Positions 1-8,819 of a stretch of 16,841 nucleotides of DNA are shown here, piece after piece (the first letter of the stretch is position 1; each line of letters begins with the position of its first letter). The DNA comes from Terfezia claveryi. Its lineage: Eukaryota > Ascomycota > Pezizomycetes > Pezizales > Pezizaceae. The stretch is from NCBI GenBank assembly GCA_015179025.1, contig WHUX01000619.1, positions 1 through 16,841 of the forward strand, in the 5' to 3' direction. The position numbers were made by a program, and so were the translations under genes. The notes under the pieces are model-generated. The model searched no databases. It was not told the origin of the DNA and saw nothing but the letters and a program-made list of their open reading frames with translations.

Positions 1-94
1 AGACGGAGAGTTCCAAAAACGAAGCAGAATGTATGAGGTTATAGGAATAGTTAGCAGGAAGCTAATCAAAATGTTGTGGGAAAAATGTATATAG

Positions 95-2224
95 ATGACA
101 ATAGTATGGATGCTAATGGAAATGTACAAAGACCTGGAGAGGATCTGGAACTTGGAGAAAAGAGAGGAATCAAAAAAGAAGAATGAAGAACAAGAAAAAG
201 GATCAAAGCAATCCTCGAAGACGACAGAAAGAAGCAGATTTTTAAAATTGAATGACATAGTATCTAAGCTGAAGAGGCAAGTAAGAAATAGAAGGAGAGC
301 AGAATGACTGACAAGGAGAATTCCTATACAAGTGTACAGTTCTTAATCCATAACCTATTCTTACAGCAAAAAGCTAGAAAAGGTTTTGACCAAAATTAAC
401 TCATTCCTGAACAAAATATCTCCTCAAGAAGAGGGAGCCTATCCTCAAGAGCTAGAGAAAGCTTAAAAGTGGCAGGGAAGCAAAAGGCGAGAGAAAGGAG
501 AAATAGTCCTGCAGTGCCTCATGAAGTTCAAATTCAAACCTTGGGCCCAATGGCTTTTTATCCTTTACCTGGTCAATAGGAAGCACCTTATTTCGATAGA
601 ACAGATGTCTCTGATTTCTTTGCCAAATGGGATAATCTAACAGTTGAGTGGACAGAGGAACAGAAGATAAAGAGAATTGTCCAATACTGTGAGAAATCAA
701 TTGGAATATATCTTAAGACAATTAGGTCGTACAAGGAGAATGATTGGATGAATGCAAGAAGCAACTGTGGAGGGATTTCAAGGCTAGTGACTCAGAGTTG
801 AAAAGGATTACAGTAAAGGACTTGTGAAGGATAGTATCGGAAATGAGAAAGAAGGAAAATCCAAGTCCTGGTGACTACCTTTGGTTCATCATCTAATACA
901 GTGAATGATCAGAAATGTTATTGGAGAAAAGAAGGTTGGATGAGTGGACTAGGATTACATTATTCTTGCGAGCCTTGAAAATTCATACAGGAGATAAGAT
1001 TTGCAAGAAGTGTGAGATCGATCTAGAGAATCCCAACACACATATAGATAAGTGGGAGAACATTAAGTAGACTGCGTTAGAATAGTCAGAGGATGAAGGG
1101 TCACAGATGATAAAGTTCTTTAGGGAAGAAGAAGATGAGACGGAATATGAAGAAACAGTACTTCAAGTTAAGATACTTAAGAACGATTGTAAGCATAAGG
1201 AGACAAAGAAGGAAACCTTGAAGAAGCAGGAAAAGGTGGACCCTATGGATGAGATCATCAACCAACTGAGAGATTTAAAGCTACAGCACTTAGAAGCTTA
1301 GCGAAGTGCTAAAGAGGAAGCAATCAAGCAAGATCTTGAGTTTGCAGAGCTCAAGAAAATAGCCAGAATGACTCCTAAGTTGCAACAACCACAACAACTA
1401 TACAATCCTAATCAGTATAGGCAAAGAGATTATCAATCGAATACAGGAAATAAAGGTAGTGGACAAAGGTTTCGAGGATGTTTTTGGGATGGTAAAATGC
1501 ATAGGAGAGATAAATATAAGGACTTCTAGAAGGCGATCAAAAGAGGAGACGTATATTTCTGTAGAGCCTCTCTATTCTTAGATCAAGAAGGAATGGAAGG
1601 AACAATTAGGGTGCCTTATCCAATGGTAGCTGAGGATGGACAGGTAACTGAATAGCAGAAGTAATGTGTGGAGAAAGCATAAAATACTAAGGAATCAAAA
1701 ATCGATTCGATCAAGTCTATTTCTAGTACAATAATACAACAAGAATAAAGGCCTAGTGTGAAAACTATGACCCATGAAGGAGAATGATACGATGGTGGGA
1801 AGATGAATGGGCAGCCAATGATCTATAAGCCAATCCAAATCAAGGTGAATCTACGAATATGAAGGAAGGAATTATTCCTAGAGAATTTTGAGAAGGAATG
1901 AAATTCTGGCCACCCAGCAATCTAAAACCACTATCAAATCAAAGGAAGCCCCTAGAAGAATAGAAGGTGTAGGAGCCTACAATAAAATATAAGATAATGA
2001 AGGATATAGAGGAATTAAAGGAGCTTGAACCTAAGAAGAAAAAGATAAAGGAGAAGCCAGAAGAAAAGAAGATCAAAGAAATGGAAGAAGTTAAGAATGT
2101 TCCTATTTGGATACAGATGAGAGGAAACTTAGACCTCGATAAAATTGCTCATAAGTTAATGAGTAGTGAAGGACTCAATCTGGAAGAGATTCTAGCAACA
2201 GCGGGGCCAGAGTTAGTACAATAG
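95..2224 (+). pseudogene. gag: gag remnant of element I
   Basis: Gag would form the virus-like particle and bind element RNA. The N-terminal part (95-307) is a Lys/Glu-rich charged stretch. A capsid-like segment starts near 580 and reads YFDRTDVSDFFAKWDNL, followed by a Trp- and Lys-rich helical region. From 1107 to past 1560 the frame is constant and interrupted only by stops at probable Gln codons, for example TAG at 1299-1301 and 1527-1529. A degenerate nucleocapsid knuckle starts at Cys 1479 (CFWDGKMHRRDKYKDF); the second and last Cys of a CCHC knuckle are missing. A Lys/Glu-rich segment with an EEILATAGPELVQ motif (1997-2224) looks like the pre-protease region of this family and shares the protease frame. 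At least two frameshifts separate the pieces. Stretch 310-480 holds nothing I can assign. Confidence 0.72.
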
Positions 2225-2305
2225 TGTACAGGAATCAGAAAAGTTCTATGAATTATGGAAGTGTAGTGTCACATAGAAAAAAAGATAGATGTAGTAATAT
2301 TATGG

Positions 2306-2640
2306 GTGTACAGGAATGAGTCAGATAGAGAGCTTTACGTAGTGGCATGCCCGGTGTGCGTTGCAGCTCTAAATGATAATGCAGAAGATATGTTGGAAAT
2401 GCTGATTGATGGAGGATCCGAGTTGAACTTAGTGAGGGAGGACATCATCAAGGAATACAAAATACCAATTGACGTTAAAGTGAACTGGTCCGTAGGTGGG
2501 GCTACGGGACATAGTATGTATGTAGTGGGAGTCTGCCATAAAGTTACAATTACGATAGGAGGAGTGGTAACCAGTGGTCCTTTCTTCATAATAGTGAACC
2601 TAACTTGTGAAATCATACTTGGCAGACCTTGAGTAAGGTC
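2306..2640 (+). pseudogene. retropepsin-like aspartic protease of element I
   Basis: This domain would cleave the Gag-Pol polyprotein and works as a dimer. The segment MLIDGGSELNLV has the catalytic Asp at 2408-2410 in a D-x-G-S setting, and the domain closes with EIILGRP, the hydrophobic-hydrophobic-G motif expected about 60-70 residues later. At about 108 residues the open part is normal for a retropepsin core. It shares its frame with the preceding pre-protease segment (1997-2224), with stops between them, so it was probably part of one polyprotein rather than starting at its own ATG. Downstream the frame changes before 2769. Confidence is high for the family and low for any activity. Confidence 0.8.
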
Positions 2641-2768
2641 TATCAAGATGAAGGAAGATAATTGTGATGATGAAAATTGCTACATTATGGTTACGAGCAT
2701 CAATGGAGATGAGGTTATGTCTGCGTGGTACCAGCTAATCATGGGGGAATATAGAGGAGGCAAGATTT

Positions 2769-3269
2769 ATGACTCTGAGGAAACGAAGAAAGTCAATCAG
2801 TAACTTGGGAATCATTGACCTTATGATAAGGCCGAGAAAAGAGGAGAAGAAAATGGAATCTGTTCTTGGCGTTCCGGAAAATATTGTTAATAATATTGTG
2901 CATAATTTTGATTATAATACTCCAGGCATTAAGGAGAAGTTTGTTTTGAGTAGGAAAGCAGTACATGAAAGTTATTGTAAAGGATCAGTCCCTGGCATTA
3001 TGGGCGAAATAAGTCGAAGGAAAAGCAAGAAGGATATACAGATTCAGACGTTATACAAGAAGAAAGCTGATAAGATAAGACCCATGAATAAGCCTCATAA
3101 GAATAGTGCAAAACCTACTGGAGATGAAAATTGGCGAAAACACATCGAATGGGAACAATCCATTTGAGAGTCATGCAAATCTGGCAAAGCTATTGAATCA
3201 AACATTAATTTATCCCTCTATAAAAAGGATGGATTATACCAAATTCTCAAGATTTCGAAGGGTTCGAGA
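2769..3269 (+). pseudogene. pol: protease-to-reverse transcriptase linker of element I pol
   Basis: A basic, Lys-rich stretch of about 130 codons ends in a TGA at 3165-3167 and continues in the same frame into the reverse transcriptase. I recognise no catalytic motif. Position and frame indicate the variable spacer between protease and polymerase domains. Since 2769-5168 is essentially one frame, this spacer and the domains after it were one Pol polypeptide before decay. Confidence 0.5.
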
Positions 3270-4250
3270 TTGACTTCAGAATATATCAAGGATCTGAAAA
3301 TCAGAGAAGGCATCATCGTGCAGGAAAAGGAAATTTTGTTAGAGGTTTTGTTCAATCGAGAAGCAGCAATAGCGTTTGATTTCACACAGAAAGGAGTCTT
3401 CAGAGAGGAAGTCAGCCTCTGCACCGAATTTCAACCATTCCACATGAACCATAGCAAGTACCAAGTTTTCGTATACCTAAAGCATTAATTCCAGAGGTCA
3501 CAAAAATTTGCAAGGACAAAATTCAATGTGGAGCACTAGAATATAGCTTTGGGCCTTACAGGAATCCATAGTTTCAAAAATGGAAAATACCAGCTAATTA
3601 ATGTAGTGACATACTTAAATACGGTAATGCTCAAAGATGCTTCTCTCCCACCAGCAGTTGATGAGTTTAGTGAAGAATTTTCTGGATATCCTCTAGTTTC
3701 CTTGATGGATTTGTTTTCTGGATACGATCAATGTACTTTGGCACCAGAGTCTAGAGATTTAACTGCCTTTGTCACTCTTTTTGGGTTATTATGCATGATG
3801 ACCTTACCACAAGAATATACGAATGGAGTCCAAGTTTTTGATCGAGTTATTAGGAAGGCCATAAGGGTACAAATTGGGAAGAGACTAGCTGCTCCGTTTA
3901 TAGATGATATTGTATCTAAAGCTAGTTCAAGAAGCTGGTATAAGTTGGAGGATAGGACTTTTGTGGAGTTTTTCCCTGGTGTCAGGCGATTTGTTTTAGA
4001 GGCTATTTATTCTATTGACCAGACTTTAGTGGATCTTGAAACAGCAGGGGCAACTATCGCTGGAGAGAAGAGTAAATTTTTGAAGGATGGACTAAAGATT
4101 GTCTTCTTCATATATGGATCAGAAGGAAGGACTCTAGTAGAAAAGAAGATCAGAAAGATAGTGAATTGGCCCCCGTATTGGAATGTAATAGAGATCAAGG
4201 CTTTTCTAGGAACTTGCGTTTATTACTGGATTTGGATAGAATAATTTATA
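3270..4250 (+). pseudogene. pol: reverse transcriptase domain of element I
   Basis: This domain would copy element RNA into DNA in the particle. From 3270 the sequence matches the N-terminal approach to the palm (ITSEYIKDLKIREGIIVQE-like). Between about 3470 and 3572 the correct reading is in another frame (RIPKALIPEVTKICKDKIQ, then GPYRNP), so two compensating frameshifts are present. The core follows: SLMDLFSGYDQ with the first catalytic Asp at 3708-3710, then TLPQEYTNG, then FIDD at 3897-3908 in place of the usual YxDD, with both Asp retained. The thumb and connection end in IVNWPPYWNVIEIKAFLG. A TAA at 4242-4244 interrupts the frame. Length is close to a full gypsy reverse transcriptase. 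Confidence 0.9.
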
Positions 4251-4770
4251 TGGATAGCGGAACCTTTATATAAGCTCACAAGAAGTAAGGAAGTGTTCAC
4301 CTAGAGGGAAGAGCAAGAAGAAGTAATGGCAGAGCTCAAATTAAGATTGACTAGTCTACCCACATTACGACCAATAGATTATGAGCCTAATCGGGGCAGA
4401 ATTATCCTATCAGTTGATTCATCATTACTAGGATGGGGAGCGATACTGTAACAGGCCGAGTCGGACAATGAAAAAAGAAGACATCTAGCCAGATATGAGA
4501 ATGGGGTCTAGAAAGGTGCAGAAAAAGGCTATGATTCAGGGAAACTGGAGTGCCGAGGCCTGCTAAAGGCACTAAAAAAGACACGAAATTACCTATATGG
4601 AGTACGATTTCTAGTTGAGATTGATGCGAATACACTAGTGTATCAATTAAATCAACCGGCATTAGACTTACCTGGATCAGTAGTCAATAAATGGCTTGCA
4701 GGGATATGATTATTTGATTTTGAAGTAAAGCATGTGTCTAGAAAGAAGCATGGAGGACCAGATAGATTGT
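4251..4770 (+). pseudogene. pol: RNase H domain of element I
   Basis: RNase H would degrade the RNA strand during reverse transcription. It follows the reverse transcriptase in the same frame. Three acidic catalytic positions are visible: Asp 4416-4418 in LSVDSSLLGWG, Glu 4548-4550 in KLECRGLLKALKK, and Asp 4623-4625 in VEIDANTLVYQLN. The end is the typical LFDFEVKHVSRKKHGG followed by DRLSRR. In-frame stops are TAG 4302-4304 and TAG 4509-4511 (both at expected Trp), TAA 4449-4451 (expected Gln) and TGA 4707-4709 (expected Arg). These are single transitions and no frameshift is needed. Confidence 0.88.
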
Positions 4771-6178
4771 CTAGGAGGGAAAGAGGAAAGGATTCGCTCG
4801 AGGAAATAGCTTCTAACGAATTCGACTGTACTCTTGATGTCGACTTGGATACTATTAATAGAACACCTCTGAGATGTAAGATACCAGCACAAGCAATAGT
4901 TGTAGATGCGGAGTGGTATAAAGAGATCATGGGATTCCTTACTACTATGTGAAGACTACAAAGAATATTGAATAAGGAGTATTGGAAATTAAGACACAGA
5001 GCGATGAAGTTCTTAATAAGGAATAACCATCTTTATCGTCGCATGAAGCGGAATCTTCCGCCAGCAAAAGTCATCTGGGAAGCAGAGGAACGACAGCGCA
5101 TCCTACGAGAATTGCACGACGAAAGGGACATAGAGGCGGAATGGAACATACCAGAAAGTGAAGCTTAGATATTGGTGGAGAAGCCTCTACACTGACGTTA
5201 AAAGACTATGTTCGGACATGTGATCAGTGTCAACGAAGGAAACCTAACCATATGACGAAGAACTTCACCGACAATATACAGTGCAATGTGGAGAAAAGTT
5301 GGACTCGACATAATCCACATGCCAAGAGATGCAGGGTGGGTACATTGTTGCGATGAGGGATGACCTTACCGGATGGATCGAAGCGAAAGGAATCAGAAAG
5401 GCAAACGCAAAGACAGTAGCAGCCTTCGTTTTGGAGTGGATAGCTAGGTTCGGAGTACCGGCACAGATAGTGTGATAACGGCTCGGAAAACAAAGGAGAA
5501 GTGCAGGAGCTTTTGCAACAGTACAATATCGTGAATATAGCAATTGCTCCATACACTCATATGTTGGTGGAACGGGGACATCAACAGATTATTGATGCGC
5601 TAGCTAAATTGGGCAAAAATTGGACAAAGAACCTACCGTTTGTTCTTTGGGCCGATCGTATCACTACTCGAGCATCAACCGGGTTCCCACCATTTACGCT
5701 AGTATTCGGACAAGATGTTTTACCCATTGAGCTAACTGCGATTTCATGGGCAATGGTAGACTGGAATCGGGTACATACAAGAGAACAATTATTAGCAACT
5801 AGAACAAAGCAACTGGAAAGAAAAGAAGAAAACTTGAAGCTGCTGCTGAGAGATTGGCCGAAAATCGTTTGCTGAATAAACAATTCTTTGACCAAAGAAG
5901 GACAAAGAGTTGAAGATTTGGATATCGGTGATCTGGTCCTTCTCTATAATTCTGTATTAACAAAGCAATGGTCTAGGAAGTTAGAAACCGTTGGCTTGGC
6001 CCTTACAGAATTAAAGATTTGCGGATAGGGGTACCTACCTTCTGGAAGAGTTAGACGGTACCCAAATGAAGCTACCGTACGGGGGAAAGGCTGAAACGCT
6101 TCTACCCGCGAACAGGGGTCGACTGCGAAGAATACGGACTAAGAGGAAGTAGAGGAAATGGAACTGGATGAATAGGTG
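4771..6178 (+). pseudogene. pol: integrase of element I with GPY-type C-terminal module
   Basis: Integrase would join element DNA to the host chromosome. The N-terminal part (4968-5168) reads LIRNNHLYRRMKRNLPPAKV and RILRELHDE, stopping at TAG 5166-5168. The zinc-finger Cys pair CDQCQRRKP lies at 5219-5245 in another frame. Catalytic Asp 5305-5307 (KVGLDIIHMP), Asp 5474-5476 (CDNGSENKG) and Glu 5570-5572 (LVERGH) are all present, but in different frames. Only 31 codons separate the second Asp from Glu, a little short for this family. The last clear stretch, 5501-5875, includes WAMVDWNRVHTREQLLA. The C-terminal module holds RWLGPYRIKD (GPY at 5998-6006) and EELDGTQMKLPYGGKRLKRF. I see no chromodomain after it. 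Several frameshifts make it inactive. Confidence 0.85.
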
Positions 6179-6497
6179 TAGTTAATATAGCATTTACAAA
6201 TTTGCATATAGCATTATAGGGCAAGTCTAAGCATTGCAGAGTTTTTTTAATGTGTTTATCTTATTTAGTTACCTTAATACATGGTTGAAGGAAATAGGAG
6301 TACATAAAAGTGGAAAGCAAGAGCTAAGTCTTCCTTTTCTTTCCTCCTCAGAATAACTACCAAGATTACGTCTAGAACCAGCGAACAACAGCCTTCTTCA
6401 GTTTTCAGGAAAAACTGAAAAAACTTCGCCCATATTCACCGTATATCTCTAGTCTTCTTATCACTACTTCTACTATTCCTTACCTATACCTCCCATA
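6179..6497 (+). promoter_or_regulatory. spacer between pol and the second coding remnant; possible promoter or leader
   Basis: This 320-base gap has no coding potential that I can see. It is AT-rich at the start, contains ACATAAAAG near 6301 (TATA-like, weak), then a run of pyrimidine-rich sequence (6328-6350 and 6450-6490) leading directly to an ATG at 6498. Fungal promoters often have CT-rich blocks before the start of transcription. A perfect 9-bp hairpin (TTCAGTTTT at 6397-6405, partner at 6411-6419, 5-base loop) lies in the leader. A separate transcript for the following remnant is inferred only. Confidence 0.35.
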
Positions 6498-7803
6498 ATG
6501 TCTTCTTCTGGACGGAGCTCCTCGACCATTTACTATTGCAGAAGGAGAATTGCAGACAGATTCAAGGAAATATGATCAGGAGAGTATTGTCAACACCCAG
6601 TTTGAAGGAGCGGTCAAATCCATCGGTCGGACCAAATCAATGGAGATTTCTGAAGGGAATAGCATGATTAACAAGAGAAACAGGAGAAAGAGTTGGAGCA
6701 CTTGCAGCAGCTCAGACGACGTTGATCACACAAGCCACAGACCCGAACTAGCAGCATGGGGAGTTTCTCGTGAAGAGCTAAACAAGAGCTACAAATGGAC
6801 GAGTTAGATAGATTGGGCTCTGTGTATACTGTTGCTCTTCGAAGACGCGTGATTACAATCTTCTGACGGAAAAATATTGGAGCCCAGAATGGACAATACT
6901 TATGGGCGAGCTCTATCCTTTGGCCATCTATCGAATTCGCCCGACTATGTTCCCTTGCAGCACAACTATTATCATTTGATCGTGGCATGGATTTAGTTGA
7001 TGATATCATGCCATTAATCAGGACCGAAATCGCTGCTCGAAAAGAAACGCCAAGAACCAAGAAGGATGACTGGGCAACAGCAGAAGACATTCGGTGGGTA
7101 CTTCAGAATGCTAACCTACCACTGTTGCTCGAACCACATCAGAAGAAATACCATCCAGCCTATACTGCGATGTTGAGATCGTTGGCAGATCGAATGGGTC
7201 AGGACAACCTCTTAAATTCTTTGGAGAATGCGGAAGCCAGGGAAAGAGAGAACCAAAGTCAAGAGGCAGCAGAAGCGGCATTGTCTTCTGTGCCACGAAT
7301 CCCCCGCCGCATCGGTAGTAATACCACCCAATCCTGAACTTCGACAAGGCAAAGTACACGGATAAGAGGGCGACAGACAACTCGTGGACGTGGCCAGACT
7401 CGTAAGCGCCAAAGAGCACCCCCGCAAGAGCAACTCCCCGCCTACAAGCGAATGCGGATAGAGGAGCAAATGAAGAGGACTGCGATTCTGAAGTGCTAGG
7501 TTGTTGGACCATTCGACACAAGAAGACGTTGACGCCATGAACTCAGAAACTCTCAACGATCTACTCGTGGTAGGTAAGGTTCGAGATATGCTGACAGCAC
7601 CGAACGCTCACGATGAGAACGAAGAGGAAGATGAGCCATGGGTCCGCCTGCTCGTATAATACGCAGGCTACGAATGCTCATGAGCGAATGAAGATGAAGG
7701 TAGTGCCGGTGATAAGAGAAATGTCCCCGATAATGAAAAAGGCACCCGAAATCCTTCTTGATAGCGACGATGATGATGAGGAGGAAGAGGAGGACGATGA
7801 GTA
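6498..7803 (+). pseudogene. unrecognised second coding remnant behind pol, basic middle and acidic C-terminus
   Basis: I do not recognise this protein. It starts best at the ATG at 6498 (MSSSGRSSS), shifts frame near 6523 (RPFTIAEGELQTDSRKYDQ), then shifts again near 6664 to a frame that runs to 7500 with a few TGA stops. That part has a coiled-coil-like EKQEKELEHLQQLRRR, a helical LVDDIMPLIRTEIAARKE, then an Arg/Gly-rich basic block (TTRGRGQTRKRQR, about 7380-7420). A further frame carries STQEDVDAMNSETLNDLLVV and DENEEEDEPWVRLLV. The last piece (7613-7803) ends in DSDDDDEEEEEDDE and a TAG. Total length would be about 430 residues. Alternating basic and acidic blocks suggest a nucleic acid or chromatin partner, but that is speculation. 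It sits between pol and the LTR of element I, so it may be a third element gene or a captured host gene. Confidence 0.5.
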
Positions 7804-8060
7804 GGGTTTTTTTTTGTTATTGTTTAATGTTTTTGGTTTTTTCTTTTTTTGGGGTAAAATTATCTTTTCTTTGGTTAGGAATATAGGGAATTTTTTTGGG
7901 GATATTAATGGTGTTTTTTTTATTTCATTTGGATGCATTTTTTTTAGGGATTGTATGAGTTTTTTTTATGAGTCATGGTATGTTCGGTTAAGTTGTTTTT
8001 CCTTAGTGTTTATTTATTTTTTTGGGATTGGATTTTGTTGGGTTGACGAGGACGTCAACT
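7804..8060 (+). other. T-rich, C-poor stretch before the polypurine tract
   Basis: Many runs of five to nine T mixed with G, and very few C, on the + strand. Predicted peptides here are only Phe-rich low complexity and I do not treat them as genes. Position suggests the 3' untranslated part of element I. A perfect 7-bp stem (GTTGACG at 8042-8048, CGTCAAC at 8053-8059, loop AGGA) closes the stretch. Confidence 0.5.
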
Positions 8061-8064
8061 CTTG

Positions 8065-8073
8065 TTAGGGGGG
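8065..8073 (+). promoter_or_regulatory. polypurine tract (TTAGGGGGG) before LTR3
   Basis: A run of six G follows TTA and precedes TCGGA and a TGTG start of an LTR. Polypurine tracts prime plus-strand DNA synthesis in LTR retrotransposons and lie directly before the 3' LTR. The orientation agrees with element I on the + strand. Confidence 0.6.
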
Positions 8074-8078
8074 TCGGA

Positions 8079-8726
8079 TGTGATGGAGAATAAGGAAGAG
8101 TAGGGAAAAGTTTGATTTTTTGAAGTTTTTTTTAGTTTTTTTATATTATTTTATTTTTATTATTTACTTATGGGTTTTCGTTTATCAAGTGATTTAGTTA
8201 GTTAAATGAATGGCATTGTTTTTGGTGATTTGCTTGTTTACGCTGACACCCGAACAGACTTGTTCGAGTGTCAAATTAAAGAGGTTGATATGCTAGAAAA
8301 GCAAGAGATTTGACAGTCGAACAGAGTTGTTCGGGCGGGTGTCGAATAAGCAGAAGATTTGACAGTCGAACAGAGTTGTTCGGGTGTCGAATAAGGGAAA
8401 GGTGAAGAAATGACAGTCGAACAAGCTTGTCCGGGTGTCAAGAGAGATGGGTGTCAGTATGACGGTTAGTTCGAGGCAGAATTACGCAAAAGTTAGTCTT
8501 GCTGGTTGATAATGATGTTATTGTGACGGAAAGCAGAAGAATACGGTCGTTATGGTATTTTTATGGAAAAATTGAAGAGGCGAGAAGAACAGCATTTTGT
8601 GATGTATGATTCTACTTTTGTGATCTCTCTATCTTTTCTTCTTTTCTAAGTTAGCAATACTATTGAAGCTCTCATCCGATCCTTCAGTGCATATTCTTCC
8701 GTTAGGAATGAAGTACCTTTATAACG
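8079..8726 (+). repeat. LTR3: probable long terminal repeat, about 648 bp
   Basis: It starts TGTGATGG just after a polypurine tract and ends near TATAACG, where ACA would be normal; TTGG follows, as at a primer binding site. No second copy is in the window, so both ends are provisional. It contains four palindromes (8244-8440) and a pyrimidine-rich part near 8620-8650. It has a tract on its left as a 3' LTR of element I would, and a leader plus gag on its right as a 5' LTR of element II would. Confidence 0.55.
8244..8440 (+). repeat. cluster of four CGAACA-N4-TGTTCG palindromes
   Basis: Cores are at 8251-8266, 8318-8333, 8367-8382 and 8418-8433. Each is CGAACA, four bases, then TGTTCG (TGTCCG in the last). 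Flanks extend the symmetry with TGACA on the left and TGTCA or GTGTC on the right, giving about 30-bp imperfect palindromes. The second and third lie in a tandem duplication: 8306-8350 and 8355-8395 agree except for four extra bases in the first. The same core occurs in LTR1 and LTR2. Confidence 0.85.
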
Positions 8727-8819
8727 TTGGATTATTCTGATCAACCAGTACACTCAATATCTACCCAAGACACCACTTCTATACTCACAGTCAGATTTTG
8801 GACCTAATAAGCCCTACTC
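8727..8819 (+). other. leader of element II with possible primer binding site
   Basis: This short stretch runs from the end of LTR3 to the gag ATG. TTGGATTATTCTGATC directly after the LTR starts with TGG at 8728, as expected where a tRNA 3' CCA would pair. I cannot name the tRNA, and the boundary is uncertain. Confidence 0.3.

Larger units (their letters stand above)
1..8078 (+). mobile_element. Element I: decayed Ty3/gypsy retrotransposon body, 5' end outside window
   Basis: The order Gag, protease, reverse transcriptase, RNase H, integrase is that of Metaviridae (Ty3/gypsy). All domains are on the + strand, and one reading frame runs from 2769 to 5168 with only scattered stops and one compensated shift. 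The 5' LTR and primer binding site are not visible. On the right are an extra coding remnant (6498-7803), a polypurine tract (8065-8073) and an LTR (from 8079). The protein style (for example FSEEFSG before the reverse transcriptase core and LVERGH in integrase) matches a family I know from Pezizomycotina genomes; this is recollection, not a search. Confidence 0.85.

Noticed and set aside
5230..5895. Several minus-strand open frames of 95-108 codons
   Set aside because: They lie opposite the integrase of element I, whose motifs on the + strand are clear.
6668..7556. Minus-strand open frames of 114-140 codons
   Set aside because: They are Cys- and Ser-rich with no recognisable domain and lie opposite the better supported + strand remnant, though the evidence for strand is weaker here than in pol.
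6498..7803. Envelope gene behind pol
   Set aside because: No signal peptide, no transmembrane segment and no Cys-rich ectodomain are visible. The blocks are charged instead.
7678..7938. Minus-strand Ser-rich open frame
   Set aside because: It is the antisense shadow of the GAT/GAG repeats that code for the acidic tail.
7814..8068. Open frame for a Phe-rich hydrophobic peptide
   Set aside because: It results from the T-rich low-complexity tract. There is no motif and no sign of conservation.
8251..8266. Likeness of the palindrome to a steroid receptor element (AGAACA-N3-TGTTCT)
   Set aside because: The spacer is four bases instead of three, the outer base differs, and fungi lack such receptors. 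The likeness is probably chance.
8244..8440. CRISPR-like array of palindromic repeats
   Set aside because: The repeats are in an LTR of a fungal-type retroelement, spacing is irregular, two units are a tandem duplicate, and no spacers of equal length exist.
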